From Oxalobacter vibrioformis (GTDB taxonomy: Bacteria; Pseudomonadota; Gammaproteobacteria; Burkholderiales; Burkholderiaceae_D): DNA of 64,000 nt. Below the pieces are notes generated by a model that saw nothing but the letters and a program-made list of their open reading frames with translations, was not told the origin of the DNA and did not search any database. Made by a program: the position numbers and the translations under genes. The DNA is taken from assembly GCF_027118995.1 (NCBI RefSeq), contig NZ_CP098242.1:1588501-1652500 (forward strand), in the 5' to 3' direction. Positions 10,264 to 19,365 of this stretch are shown here, in pieces (the first letter of the stretch is position 1; the number at the start of each line of letters is the position of its first letter).

Positions 10264-10377
10264 ATGAAGGTACAGGCATCTGTGAAGCGGATCTGCCGCA
10301 ATTGCAAGATCATCAAGCGCAATGGCGTCTTACGTGTTATTTGCACGGAAAAGCGTCATAAACAGCGTCAAGGTTAA
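10264..10377 (+). CDS. rpmJ: 50S ribosomal protein L36, zinc-binding form
   Basis: This gene encodes 37 residues starting [14 protein letters not shown] and ending RHKQRQG. The zinc ligands are three Cys and one His (CRNC, then IC and H), so this is the C+ form of L36. GAAGAGG lies 8 bp upstream. Position between infA and rpsM is canonical for the spc/alpha junction. Confidence 0.95.
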   Translation: MKVQASVKRICRNCKIIKRNGVLRVICTEKRHKQRQG

Positions 10378-10401
10378 TAACGGCACTATTAGGACTAACG
10401 A

Positions 10402-10767
10402 ATGGCACGTATTGCAGGGGTAAACATTCCCAACCATCAGCACATTGTTATTGGCCTGACGGCCATTTACGGTATTGGTCGCCCGCGTGCGCAGGAAATC
10501 TGCGAAGCAACGGGTGTGGAACCGTCAAAGAAGGTCAAGGACCTCGATGACAGCGAACTCGAAAAACTGCGTGATGCACTGAATCATTACCTGATTGAAG
10601 GTGATTTGCGTCGTGAAGTATCCATGAGCGTAAAACGCCTGATGGATCTGGGTTGCTATCGCGGCCTGCGTCATCGCCGCGGTCTGCCGGTCAGGGGGCA
10701 GCGTACACGCACGAATGCGCGTACACGCAAGGGACCGCGTAAAGCCGCGCAGGCACTGAAGAAATAA
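10402..10767 (+). CDS. rpsM: 30S ribosomal protein S13
   Basis: At 121 residues with the helix-two-turn-helix core ([18 protein letters not shown]) and the C-terminal [21 protein letters not shown]13 contacts tRNA and L5 across the subunit interface. It is the first gene of the alpha-operon segment rpsM-rpsK-rpsD-rpoA-rplQ. I see no E. coli-like S4 pseudoknot by eye in the short leader. Confidence 0.97.
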   Translation: MARIAGVNIPNHQHIVIGLTAIYGIGRPRAQEICEATGVEPSKKVKDLDDSELEKLRDALNHYLIEGDLRREVSMSVKRLMDLGCYRGLRHRRGLPVRGQRTRTNARTRKGPRKAAQALKK

Positions 10768-10814
10768 GACAAACCACCGTGTTTGAATCGTAGACGGATC
10801 AAGGATTTTTAAAT

Positions 10815-11216
10815 ATGGCAAAAGGATCAAACAGCGCAGCGTCTCGTGTGCGCAAAAAGGTGAAGAGAAATATTGCGGAAGGTATCGCACATGTACATGC
10901 GTCTTTCAACAATACCATCATCACGATTACAGACCGCCAGGGTAATACCCTGACCTGGGCAACTTCCGGTGGCGCAGGCTTCAAGGGCTCTCGCAAGTCA
11001 ACACCCTTTGCAGCACAGGTTGCTGCCGAATCGGCCGGCCGGGTTGCCATTGAGTATGGCATCAAGAATCTGGAAGTCCGTATCAAGGGCCCTGGCCCTG
11101 GTCGTGAATCAGCTGTGCGTGCGCTCAACAACCTGGGTATCCGCATCAACCAGATTCAGGATATCACCCCGGTTCCACACAACGGCTGCCGTCCACCGAA
11201 GCGCCGTCGTATCTGA
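10815..11216 (+). CDS. rpsK: 30S ribosomal protein S11
   Basis: The 133-residue protein has the S11 core [37 protein letters not shown], and the C-terminal signature [18 protein letters not shown]11 forms part of the platform near the mRNA exit site. GGATCAAGGA precedes the start. Confidence 0.97.
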   Translation: MAKGSNSAASRVRKKVKRNIAEGIAHVHASFNNTIITITDRQGNTLTWATSGGAGFKGSRKSTPFAAQVAAESAGRVAIEYGIKNLEVRIKGPGPGRESAVRALNNLGIRINQIQDITPVPHNGCRPPKRRRI

Positions 11217-11234
11217 TTTTTATTGAAGACCACC

Positions 11235-11292
11235 GTCAGGCTGATTGCAGCCTGACTAGCGCCTGAATGACTTGTAAATTCGGGGCGTCATT
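11235..11292 (+). promoter_or_regulatory. Two hairpins in the rpsK-rpsD spacer
   Basis: GTCAGGCTG at 11235-11243 pairs perfectly with CAGCCTGAC at 11248-11256 across an ATTG loop. A second stem pairs AATGAC at 11266-11271 with GTCATT at 11287-11292 over a 15-nt loop. No U-tract follows the first stem, so it is not a typical terminator. The structures end about 19 bases before the rpsD GTG start. S4 autoregulates the alpha operon in E. coli, so a role in S4 control is possible but unproven. Confidence 0.45.
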
Positions 11293-11310
11293 GAATGTAA
11301 AGGAAATATT

Positions 11311-11934
11311 GTGGCACGTTATACAGGGCCAAAGGCCAAACTCTCCCGCCGTGAAGGCACCGATCTTTTTCTGAAAAGCGCCCGGCGCTCGCTTGACTCC
11401 AAATGCAAGCTGGATGTGAAACCCGGCCAGCATGGTCTGCGCTCCGGCGCACGCATGTCTGACTATGGTAATCAGCTGCGTGAAAAGCAAAAGGTCAAGC
11501 GTATGTACGGCGTTCTGGAAAGACAGTTCCGTCGTTATTTTGCTGAAGCCGAGCGCAGAAAAGGCAACACGGGCGACAATCTCATGCAGCTTTTAGAAAC
11601 CCGTCTGGACAATGTGACCTATCGTATGGGCTTTGGCTCAACCCGCGCGGAAAGCCGTCAGCTCGTCAGCCACCAGGCTATCACGGTCAACGGCAAGGTA
11701 GTGAATATTCCGTCCTACCTGGTCAAGCCCAATGACGTGGTTGCCATTCGTGAAAAATCCAAGAAACAGGCCCGTATTATCGAGTCACTGTCACTGGCCG
11801 AGCAGATCGGTATGGCGGACTGGGTATCGGTTGATTCCAAGAAAATGGAAGGCCAGTTCAAGCGTGTTCCGGATCGTACCGAGTTTGCAAACGATATCAA
11901 CGAATCACTGATTATTGAGTTGTATTCACGCTAA
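11311..11934 (+). CDS. rpsD: 30S ribosomal protein S4
   Basis: The 207-residue protein starts with GTG at 11311 after an AAAGGAAA ribosome-binding site (product [18 protein letters not shown]). The S4 RNA-binding domain lies near residues 97-160 ([20 protein letters not shown], then [20 protein letters not shown]). There are no N-terminal CxxC zinc pairs. S4 nucleates 16S rRNA folding and is the alpha-operon regulator in E. coli. Confidence 0.97.
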   Translation: MARYTGPKAKLSRREGTDLFLKSARRSLDSKCKLDVKPGQHGLRSGARMSDYGNQLREKQKVKRMYGVLERQFRRYFAEAERRKGNTGDNLMQLLETRLDNVTYRMGFGSTRAESRQLVSHQAITVNGKVVNIPSYLVKPNDVVAIREKSKKQARIIESLSLAEQIGMADWVSVDSKKMEGQFKRVPDRTEFANDINESLIIELYSR

Positions 11935-12036
11935 TTGACACAATCGCTGTTATCTTAGCCTTAGCAATCAGGTTTACTTATTAATGCCATCAGCCTTATC
12001 GGTGTAACGAGCCGAGGGTATTGAAAAGGACATTTT

Positions 12037-13014
12037 ATGCCAAATAATTTTCTCAAGCCGCGCATCATCAATGTGGAAGTGCTGGGTCCCGGTCATTCCC
12101 GCGTCGAGATGGAGCCCTTTGAGCGTGGTTATGGACACACACTGGGCAATGCTCTGCGCCGCATTCTGCTTTCCTCCATGGCTGGCTATGCGCCAACTGA
12201 AGTTGCCATTGCCGGTGTGGTACATGAATATTCGACACTTGACGGTATCCAGGAAGACGTCGTTGACCTGCTGTTAAATCTCAAGGGGGTTGTATTCAAG
12301 CTGCACAACCGCGATGCGGTTACCCTGAACCTGAAAAAGGATGGGGCAGGTATCGTGACGGCAGCTGATATTGAACTCACGCATGATGTTGAAATCATCA
12401 ATCCGGAGCATGTGATTGCCCATCTGACAGAAAGCGGCAAGCTGGACATGCAGATCAAGATTGAAGCGGGTCGCGGCTATGTGCCGGGCAATGTGCGTCG
12501 TCTTTCGGAAGATGCCAACAAGACAATCGGCCGGATTATTCTGGATGCGTCTTTCTCACCGGTGCGTCGCGTTTCCTATTCTGTGGAATCCGCCCGTGTT
12601 GAGCAGCGTACCGATCTGGACAAGCTGATCATCAACATTGAAACGAATGGTGTCATCACCGCTGAAGAAGCGATTCGTCAGTCAGCCCGTATCCTCGTTG
12701 ACCAGTTGACCATTTTTGCCGCACTTGAAGGCACAGAGACTTCTGCTGAAGCCATGTCGCAGCTGCCGCCGGTTGATCCAGTTCTGCTGCGTCCGGTTGA
12801 TGATCTTGAGCTGACTGTCCGTTCAGCCAACTGCCTCAAGGCGGAAAACATCAATTACATTGGGGATTTGATCCAGCGCAGTGAAAACGAGTTGTTAAAG
12901 ACCCCGAATCTGGGTCGCAAATCCTTGAACGAGATCAAGGAAGTGCTGGCTTCCCGTGGTTTGACCCTGGGCATGAAGCTGGACAACTGGCCGCCACCGG
13001 GGCTTGAAAAATAA
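12037..13014 (+). CDS. rpoA: RNA polymerase alpha subunit
   Basis: At 325 residues it has the N-terminal dimerisation and assembly domain ([20 protein letters not shown], residues about 27-46) and a C-terminal domain that binds UP elements and activators ([38 protein letters not shown]). AAAGGACATTTT gives the ribosome-binding site. The 102-bp spacer after rpsD includes a TTGACA at 11935, but I found no convincing -10 partner. Confidence 0.98.
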   Translation: MPNNFLKPRIINVEVLGPGHSRVEMEPFERGYGHTLGNALRRILLSSMAGYAPTEVAIAGVVHEYSTLDGIQEDVVDLLLNLKGVVFKLHNRDAVTLNLKKDGAGIVTAADIELTHDVEIINPEHVIAHLTESGKLDMQIKIEAGRGYVPGNVRRLSEDANKTIGRIILDASFSPVRRVSYSVESARVEQRTDLDKLIINIETNGVITAEEAIRQSARILVDQLTIFAALEGTETSAEAMSQLPPVDPVLLRPVDDLELTVRSANCLKAENINYIGDLIQRSENELLKTPNLGRKSLNEIKEVLASRGLTLGMKLDNWPPPGLEK

Positions 13015-13093
13015 TTTTCACGTTTTTTTATAACACCACCGGCCCGCGGCAACGCCGATAGAAGAGCTGGATTTAAGATAAAGAGGTAATATC

Positions 13094-13477
13094 ATGCGTC
13101 ATCGTCACGGGTTGAGAAAACTCAACCGTACTTCATCCCATCGCCTTGCCATGTTGCGCAACATGAGTGTTTCGCTGCTGCGCCATGAGGCGATCAAGAC
13201 CACCTTGCCAAAGGCCAAGGAATTGCGCCGGGTCGTTGAACCGCTTATTACGCTGGGCAAGAAGGAGTCAGTGGCCAACAAGCGTCTGGCATTCAATCGT
13301 CTGCGTGACCGCGATATCGTTGTCAAGCTGTTTGGCGAGTTGGGTCCGCGTTATGCTAACCGTAACGGCGGTTATCTGCGTATCCTGAAGATCGCTAACC
13401 GTGTTGGCGACAATGCGCCAATGGCTTATGTCGAGCTGGTGGATCGTCCTGAACCAACTGTTATCGAAGGTGCATAA
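13094..13477 (+). CDS. rplQ: 50S ribosomal protein L17
   Basis: This 127-residue protein starts [20 protein letters not shown] and contains [20 protein letters not shown], both diagnostic of L17. AGAGGTAAT precedes the ATG. It is the last gene of the ribosomal superoperon here; a strong terminator follows 22 bp after the stop. Confidence 0.97.
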   Translation: MRHRHGLRKLNRTSSHRLAMLRNMSVSLLRHEAIKTTLPKAKELRRVVEPLITLGKKESVANKRLAFNRLRDRDIVVKLFGELGPRYANRNGGYLRILKIANRVGDNAPMAYVELVDRPEPTVIEGA

Positions 13478-13499
13478 CCTGCACTTCAGACGTATCCTG

Positions 13500-13530
13500 A
13501 AAGGCCGGAATATCCGGCCTTTTTGTTTTT
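13500..13530 (+). terminator. Intrinsic terminator after rplQ
   Basis: AAAGGCCGGA at 13500-13509 pairs with TCCGGCCTTT at 13513-13522 across a 3-nt loop. A T-rich tract runs to 13530. It closes the alpha operon ahead of cutA. Confidence 0.9.
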
Positions 13531-13590
13531 CTGCTTCCCGGGCAGGATTTCGCGTAAACTGAACGGAAAAACTGTCTGGGAGGAAATCGT

Positions 13591-13911
13591 ATGGATAACG
13601 TGATGCTGGTTTACAGTACGACACCGGATCTGGATACGGCTAAAAAAATAGCGCAGGCGCTGGTTGGCGAAAAGCTGGCTGCCTGTGTGGGCATGATGCC
13701 TGGATACCAGTCGGTTTATCGCTGGCAGGGGGCCGTTCTAGAAGCGTCTGAAGTTTGTCTGATGATAAAAACAACGAAAAACCAGTTTGCTGCGCTGTCT
13801 GAAAAGCTGGTGGCGTTGCATCCGTATGATGTACCGGAACTGATTGCCGTTCCGGTTACAGCGGGTTTGCCTTCTTACCTGCAGTGGGTGAAAGACGAGA
13901 CGTCTGCCTGA
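13591..13911 (+). CDS. cutA: CutA1-family divalent-ion tolerance protein
   Basis: The 106-residue protein matches CutA1: VYSTTPDLDTAKKIAQALVG, the ACVG strand, YRWQGAV, and the C-terminal motif YLQWVKDE. Family members form a PII-like trimer. They were linked to copper tolerance in E. coli, but the biochemical role is unsettled. GGGAGGAAATC upstream is a good ribosome-binding site. The gene ends one base from the end of the convergent gene on the other strand. Confidence 0.88.
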   Translation: MDNVMLVYSTTPDLDTAKKIAQALVGEKLAACVGMMPGYQSVYRWQGAVLEASEVCLMIKTTKNQFAALSEKLVALHPYDVPELIAVPVTAGLPSYLQWVKDETSA

Positions 13912-14547
13912 TCAGCCGACAGGAAGAAAACGTGCCAAAGAAAGCGAGATACCCATTGCCAGCGGGATGGAAAAGTTGTCATCCATCTTGATCTGCTTTT
14001 CATAGATTTCTGCCAGCATGGCGACGGTCAGGCCAAAGACGCCCATGATGGCAAAGGCTGGCGGCTGGCTGTAAATGTTGACAAAGAAAGCCAGAACAGC
14101 GGCTGAGGATATCCAGAAGGCAATGGCGCCTTCGATGCTTTTGGTGCCTTCGTTGATCTTGTGCCGGCCAAATTTTCTGCCGATCAATGCGGCGCAGGTA
14201 TCCCCGATCAGCATGGTGGAAAGCGCCACCATGGAAATGGTGCGCTCAAAAAGCAAAGCCACCATCAGGGCTGCGGCGATAACGTACGGTGCGCCGCTCA
14301 GACGAAAGGTTTCTCCGGTTTCGCTTTCTCTTAACATGCGACTGAAAAAACGCCCGTAGGTTGATACCAGAAGCGGCCATTTCTTGTAATAGCCGTATTC
14401 AATCATCACCTGCCCGAAAAGTAGTACCGCAAAGAGACAGACATTCCATGAACGCGGAAGGATGCCCAGCGAAACGACCATCCAGAGTGAACTCAGATGG
14501 ATGAGTTTTCGCAGGAGTTCCTGCCTGTAGCTGATCTGCTTTGCCAT
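13912..14547 (-). CDS. Dolichol/phytol kinase-like integral membrane protein
   Basis: A 211-residue protein with about six hydrophobic segments. It belongs by eye to the CTP-dependent lipid kinase family that includes SEC59, DGK1 and VTE5. Evidence is the N-terminal RKLIHLSS motif and the conserved segment GDTCAALIGRKFGRHKI followed by GTKSIEGA, where the family binds CTP and lipid. The substrate in a bacterium could be diacylglycerol, phytol or a polyprenol and cannot be told from sequence. It stands alone, converging on cutA; 83 bp separate its start from the end of engB. Confidence 0.7.
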   Translation of the reverse strand: MAKQISYRQELLRKLIHLSSLWMVVSLGILPRSWNVCLFAVLLFGQVMIEYGYYKKWPLLVSTYGRFFSRMLRESETGETFRLSGAPYVIAAALMVALLFERTISMVALSTMLIGDTCAALIGRKFGRHKINEGTKSIEGAIAFWISSAAVLAFFVNIYSQPPAFAIMGVFGLTVAMLAEIYEKQIKMDDNFSIPLAMGISLSLARFLPVG

Positions 14548-14630
14548 ATGCGCATGGTTATTGTGACTTGACGGGATTAGGCTATTTTACAAAAAAGGGG
14601 TGGGCAATATCGAACGATGAAGCGGAATAT

Positions 14631-15329
14631 TTATTCCGGCTGGTTTTCTTCTGACGCAGGATCGGTTCTGGAAAGACCGGTTAACTCCTGAATCCAGTTC
14701 GTTGCTTCTTCCAGGCCAACCCGTTTTGGCGCGGAAAAAAGCTGGGTGGTGAAAGGAAAGGGCTGTCCTTTTTCATCGACATAACTTTTCAGCGTGGTTT
14801 TTGTCTGATGCAGTGCCTTGCTGGATTCGTTCCGGTTCAGTTTGTCGGATTTGGTCAGAATGCAGTGAATCGGCTTGCCTGCACCGGCAAACCACTCAAG
14901 CATCTGGATGTCCAGCGGCTGGAACGGACGGCGGGCATCCATGAGCAGTACAAGGCCTGCCAGTTGTTGGCGTGTCATCAGATAGTCACCCAGCAGTTTT
15001 TGCCAGTGCAGCTTGGCGTTACCCGAGACTTCGGCATAACCATATCCCGGCAGGTCAACCAGAAACGCTTCGATTTCGTCTTCTTTTACCGGATCTTTCC
15101 TGTGCTGTGCCACATGCGCGCCACCGATGGAAAAGAAATTGATATGCTGGGTGCGGCCGGGGGTGCGGGAGGCATGTGCCAGATTTTTCTGGTTGCACAG
15201 GATATTGATGGCAGTGGATTTGCCTGCGTTGGAACGGCCGGCAAAGGCGATTTCCGGCACATCAAGCCGAGGCAGATCACGCAGGTGATTGACCGTGGTA
15301 AAAAAACGGGCTTGCCAGAGTCGTGACAT
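14631..15329 (-). CDS. engB: Ribosome biogenesis GTPase EngB (YihA/YsxC)
   Basis: A 232-residue small GTPase. G1 is [12 protein letters not shown] near residue 31, the switch region is [14 protein letters not shown]3 is DLPGYGYA and G4 is TKSDK. EngB acts in late 50S assembly and is usually essential. It is a little longer than typical because of a charged insertion before G3 (around [11 protein letters not shown]). Its start lies 2 bp from the lysA stop, so it is probably the last gene of the leftward operon mrcA-lptM-lysA-engB. The usual neighbour in related genomes is a cytochrome c or hemB gene; neither is here. Confidence 0.93.
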   Translation of the reverse strand: MSRLWQARFFTTVNHLRDLPRLDVPEIAFAGRSNAGKSTAINILCNQKNLAHASRTPGRTQHINFFSIGGAHVAQHRKDPVKEDEIEAFLVDLPGYGYAEVSGNAKLHWQKLLGDYLMTRQQLAGLVLLMDARRPFQPLDIQMLEWFAGAGKPIHCILTKSDKLNRNESSKALHQTKTTLKSYVDEKGQPFPFTTQLFSAPKRVGLEEATNWIQELTGLSRTDPASEENQPE

Positions 15330-15331
15330 AA

Positions 15332-16621
15332 TCAGGGCAACACTTTCTCAAAGGCAAAGAGATCTTCTGCGGACTCGCGACGGCGAACCAGATGAACCTG
15401 TTCATGGTCGACAATCACTTCCGCAGCTTTTCCACGCGTGTTGTAGTTGGATGCCATGACCATGCCATAGGCACCGGCAGACATGATAGCGAGCAGATCG
15501 CCGGATGTCACGGCAAGGTCACGCTGCTTTGCCAGCCAGTCTCCTGACTCACAGATCGGGCCGACGATATCGTATGTGGCGGCTGCCATCTCCCGCTTAT
15601 GCACGGGCAATACCGTATGCCAGGCATCATACAGCGCCGGGCGCATCAGATCATTCATGGCAGCATCTACGATCGCATAGTTTTTATCTGTGTTGGTTTT
15701 AAGGTACTGGACTTCGGTCAGGAGGACGCCGGCATTGCCGGAAATGGAGCGTCCCGGCTCCAGCATCAGCTGGATGGGTTTTCCTCCGTACTGTTTGTTA
15801 CGCCAGGCGTTGATGCGGGTATACAGACGTGCCAGGTAGTCAGGAACGGCGACCGGTTTCTCTTCGTGATAGGCAATACCAATGCCGCCACCGATATCGA
15901 TATGGTGCAGTTCGATTCCTGCCTCACTGAGCCTGTCGACAAGGATGACAAGCCGGTCAAAGGCTTCGAGAAGTGGACCATCATCCAGCAACTGGGAGCC
16001 GATATGGCAATCAATGCCGGTGATCCTGATATTAGGCATGGCAGCGGCGGTTTTGTAGCAGTCGAAGGCTTCGTCAAAGGCCACACCGAATTTATTTTCT
16101 TTCAGGCCGGTTGAGATATAGGGGTGGGTTTTTGCGTCGACGTCCGGATTGACGCGAAAGGAGATAGGGGCCGTTGTTCCCATTTCACCTGCAATTTCAT
16201 TGATGCGGTTCAGTTCAGCGGGTGACTCGATGTTAAAGCACAGGATGTCATTTTCGAGCGCAAAACGGATTTCCTCTTTGGTTTTGCCGACACCGGAAAA
16301 GATGGCCTTGCGGGGGTCACAGCCAGCGGCGATAACACGTGAAAGTTCACCGCCTGAAACAATATCAAATCCGGAACCCAGGTCTCCCAGAATTTTCAGT
16401 ACGGCCAGATTGGAATTTGATTTGACGGAAAAGCACACGAGGCCCGGTGTCTCGGGGTGCTGGTATTTTTTTAAGGCATCGGCATAGGCCAGATAGTTTT
16501 CTGTGAGCGCTGTTTTTGAGTAGACATACAGGGGGGTTCCGTATTGCCTGGCAATATCGGTCAGCGGAACATGGTCAGCACATAGAATATTATCCCGGTA
16601 GGCAAAATGAGTCATTGGCAT
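15332..16621 (-). CDS. lysA: Diaminopimelate decarboxylase
   Basis: The 429-residue PLP-dependent fold-III enzyme makes L-lysine from meso-diaminopimelate. Visible features are the PLP lysine region ([13 protein letters not shown]), [12 protein letters not shown] binding the cofactor phosphate, EPGRSI, and the active-site Cys segment [11 protein letters not shown]. The chosen start at 16621 has AAAGGGAA 6-7 bp upstream; an ATG two codons later is an alternative. An open frame upstream overlaps lptM and is not likely translated. It overlaps or abuts the lptM stop, suggesting coupling. Confidence 0.95.
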   Translation of the reverse strand: MPMTHFAYRDNILCADHVPLTDIARQYGTPLYVYSKTALTENYLAYADALKKYQHPETPGLVCFSVKSNSNLAVLKILGDLGSGFDIVSGGELSRVIAAGCDPRKAIFSGVGKTKEEIRFALENDILCFNIESPAELNRINEIAGEMGTTAPISFRVNPDVDAKTHPYISTGLKENKFGVAFDEAFDCYKTAAAMPNIRITGIDCHIGSQLLDDGPLLEAFDRLVILVDRLSEAGIELHHIDIGGGIGIAYHEEKPVAVPDYLARLYTRINAWRNKQYGGKPIQLMLEPGRSISGNAGVLLTEVQYLKTNTDKNYAIVDAAMNDLMRPALYDAWHTVLPVHKREMAAATYDIVGPICESGDWLAKQRDLAVTSGDLLAIMSAGAYGMVMASNYNTRGKAAEVIVDHEQVHLVRRRESAEDLFAFEKVLP

Positions 16622-16622
16622 G

Positions 16623-16847
16623 TCAGTTCCCTTTGTCTGTTTTTTGTGTTTCACTTGCAGACGTTCCTTCAGCGGTTTGCTGCGGTTTCTTTTTCAGACG
16701 TGGCTCCCTGGGTGGTGGAGGCGGTTTGGTTGACCAGGTGTCGGGCATGTAAAGCTCACCCGTCTGTCCGCAGGCACCTAAAAGAAAAGCAGAGGTGACA
16801 GCAGCGGCCAGTGCAAAAACCGAAAACGTATGCCTGCGTGATTTCAT
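16623..16847 (-). CDS. lptM: Small lipoprotein LptM (YifL-like)
   Basis: A 74-residue lipoprotein. The signal peptide ends in the lipobox LLGAC, with the lipidated Cys near residue 26, followed by GQTGELYMPD as in the LptM family (typically CGQKGPLYLP). The rest is Pro- and Lys-rich. LptM aids oxidative maturation of the LptD-LptE outer-membrane LPS translocon in E. coli. It is next to lysA as in most proteobacteria. In many relatives a divergent cyaY lies between it and mrcA; here only 3 bp separate mrcA from lptM. Confidence 0.85.
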   Translation of the reverse strand: MKSRRHTFSVFALAAAVTSAFLLGACGQTGELYMPDTWSTKPPPPPREPRLKKKPQQTAEGTSASETQKTDKGN

Positions 16848-16850
16848 GTG

Positions 16851-19190
16851 TTAGAAAATTTCTCCCGCATCATCATCCGCATCCGGTTCAGGCTCCTTGT
16901 ATTCGACCCCCAGATTGTTAACAACGGATCCTGGCGGACTTTCGATGTAGTAGTAATCGCCATTCACGGAGAGAATCCCCCTTGGTACCGGCTTGTTGTA
17001 TATCGGCACATTTTTAAGGGCGACTTTCATGTAGTTGATCCAGATTGGCAGGGCCAGGCCGCCACCGGTTTCACGACTGCCCAGATTTCTCGGGCGGTCG
17101 TAACCAATCCATGCCACGCCAACCAGTCTTGGCTGATAGCCGGCAAACCAGGCGTCAACAGAGTCATTGGTTGTACCGGTTTTTCCTGCCAGATCCGGCC
17201 GGCCCAGTGCGCGTGCCCGTACGGCGGTACCCTGGAGAACCACATCCTTCATCATGCTGTCCATGATAAAGGCATTGCGTTCATCTAAGACACGATTGGC
17301 TTCATTACCGGCCTTGTCCGGCTGGGCTTCAGAAATGATATCGCCCTTGATGTCTGTCATGTAAGAGATGACATAGGGCGATACCTTGTATCCGCCATTG
17401 GCAAAAATGGCATAGGCCGCAGCCATCTGCAATGGTGTGACTGATCCGGCGCCCAGAGCAAGGGTCAGGAAGGGAGGATGTTTTTCTGCATCAAACCCGA
17501 AACGGGTGAGAAACTCCTGTCCATACTGTGGGCCGATCTGGTTTAACACACGGATGGAAATCATGTTTTTGGATTTTGTCAGCCCCCGACGCATCGTCAT
17601 CGGTCCCTCATAGCGGGCATCATAGTTTTTGGGTTCCCATGACCGCCCGCCGGTCTGTGCAGCGGTAAACTGGATGGGCGCATCATTGATGATACTGGCG
17701 GGGGCAAATTTTTTCTCCAGTGATGCGGAGTAAATAAACGGCTTGAATGAGGAGCCGGGCTGCCGCCATGCCTGGGTCACATGGTTGAATTTTCTCTTGT
17801 TGAAATCAAAGCCGCCAACCATTGCCTTGATTGCACCATCATGCGTATTGAGAGAAACAAACGCGGATTCCACGTCCGGCATTTGCGTGATGGACCAGGT
17901 ATCATTTTTTTCTTTGGTGACACGAATAATGGCGCCTTTTTTGATCTGTCTGCTGGGTTTTGCCGTTGCGGAAAGTCCGGATGCCGCAAAGCTCAATCCT
18001 TTGCCGGTAATGTGAATCTCTTCGCCGGAAGAGATCACAGCATGTACCACTTTGGGCGAGGCTTCCAGCACAATGGCAGCCAGCAATTCATCGCTGTCAG
18101 GATAATGTGCGAGTTCGGCTTCGATAGCTTCAGCGGCTTCTTCCTTGGATGCCGGAATTTCCATATAGCCTTCGGGACCACGAAAACCGTGCCGTTTTTC
18201 ATAATCCATCACACCGTCTCTGACCGCACGATAAGCGGCTTCCTGATCAGTACTTGTGATGGTGGTGTAAACATTCAGGCCCTTTGTATAGGTTTCATCC
18301 TTGTACTGCTCATAGACGAGCATACGAGCCAGTTCTGCCACGAATTCGGCATGAATGGGAAATTCATTGGCTTTATTCTTGATCGTGATGACTTCGTTTT
18401 TGGCTTTTTCATACTCGGCCTGGCTGATATAGCCAAGCTGGTGCATGCGCTGCAGGATGTATTGCTGCCTGACCCGTGCACGTGCCGGATTGGCTACCGG
18501 GTTGTTCGCTGAAGGCGCTTTTGGGAGTCCGGCGAGCATGGCTGCTTCGGCTGTGGTGACATCCTGAAGCCTTTTGCCGAAGTAGATCTGGGAAGCCGAG
18601 GCAAAGCCGAAAGCTCGCTGTCCCAGGTAAATCTGGTTCATGTAGATTTCAAAAATCTGGTCCTTGGAAAGTGCACTTTCGATTTTCCAGGCCAGCATGG
18701 CTTCATACATTTTCCGCTTGAGGGTTTGTTCGCTGGTCAAAAAGAAGTTGCGCGCGACCTGCTGGGTAATCGTCGAGGCGCCTTGCCTGTTGGCGCTTGT
18801 CAGGTTGCGAAAGGCCGCCCTCATGATACCCAGATAGTCAATGCCGCCATGCTGGTAAAAGCGGTCATCCTCAATAGCGAGAACGGCTTTTTTCATGACA
18901 TCCGGAATTTCGTTGAAACGGATCAGATTGCGTCTTTCTTCTCCGAATTCGCCGATAAGCACATTGTCTGCGGTATAGACGCGCAACGGCATTTTCGGCT
19001 GGTAATCGGTCAACTGATCCAGATCAGGCAGGTTGGGATAAACCATGACCATGGCAAACGCGCCCGTCAAGGCGCCGGCAATGCCAAGGCCAAAACACAC
19101 GACAGCCGTGTTAAAGAGGGTGCGCAATACCCGCTGTTTGGTCCAGGGTGCTTTTTTTCGGGGGGAGCCCTTCTTTTTCCTTGAAATCAT
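16851..19190 (-). CDS. mrcA: Penicillin-binding protein 1A
   Basis: A bifunctional class A PBP of about 779 residues. It has an N-terminal basic stretch, one transmembrane segment, a GT51 glycosyltransferase domain (AIEDDRFYQHGGIDYLG; GASTITQQVARN; IYMNQIYLGQRAFG) and a transpeptidase domain with the SxxK serine in PGSSFKPF, a SKN motif and KTGTTNDSVDAWF. It polymerises and cross-links peptidoglycan. The start is uncertain: ATG 19190 is chosen over a TTG at 19211, and neither has a good ribosome-binding site. It heads the leftward operon and is divergent from aroKB across about 175 bp, where many relatives carry pilMNOPQ. Confidence 0.95.
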   Translation of the reverse strand: MISRKKKGSPRKKAPWTKQRVLRTLFNTAVVCFGLGIAGALTGAFAMVMVYPNLPDLDQLTDYQPKMPLRVYTADNVLIGEFGEERRNLIRFNEIPDVMKKAVLAIEDDRFYQHGGIDYLGIMRAAFRNLTSANRQGASTITQQVARNFFLTSEQTLKRKMYEAMLAWKIESALSKDQIFEIYMNQIYLGQRAFGFASASQIYFGKRLQDVTTAEAAMLAGLPKAPSANNPVANPARARVRQQYILQRMHQLGYISQAEYEKAKNEVITIKNKANEFPIHAEFVAELARMLVYEQYKDETYTKGLNVYTTITSTDQEAAYRAVRDGVMDYEKRHGFRGPEGYMEIPASKEEAAEAIEAELAHYPDSDELLAAIVLEASPKVVHAVISSGEEIHITGKGLSFAASGLSATAKPSRQIKKGAIIRVTKEKNDTWSITQMPDVESAFVSLNTHDGAIKAMVGGFDFNKRKFNHVTQAWRQPGSSFKPFIYSASLEKKFAPASIINDAPIQFTAAQTGGRSWEPKNYDARYEGPMTMRRGLTKSKNMISIRVLNQIGPQYGQEFLTRFGFDAEKHPPFLTLALGAGSVTPLQMAAAYAIFANGGYKVSPYVISYMTDIKGDIISEAQPDKAGNEANRVLDERNAFIMDSMMKDVVLQGTAVRARALGRPDLAGKTGTTNDSVDAWFAGYQPRLVGVAWIGYDRPRNLGSRETGGGLALPIWINYMKVALKNVPIYNKPVPRGILSVNGDYYYIESPPGSVVNNLGVEYKEPEPDADDDAGEIF

Positions 19191-19365
19191 GCAGTGCAAA
19201 CGGTAAATCAATGAGAACCGACATTATCCTTGAAACTGCAGATCTTCGCATTGGAATATTACGTTCCGGTTCAAATTAATTTGTAAATTTCTGTGTTTTT
19301 TTCTGTCAGGGAAAGGAAAACGACGTGAAGGTATTCGCAGATGAAATCACAGGTTACAATTTCGC

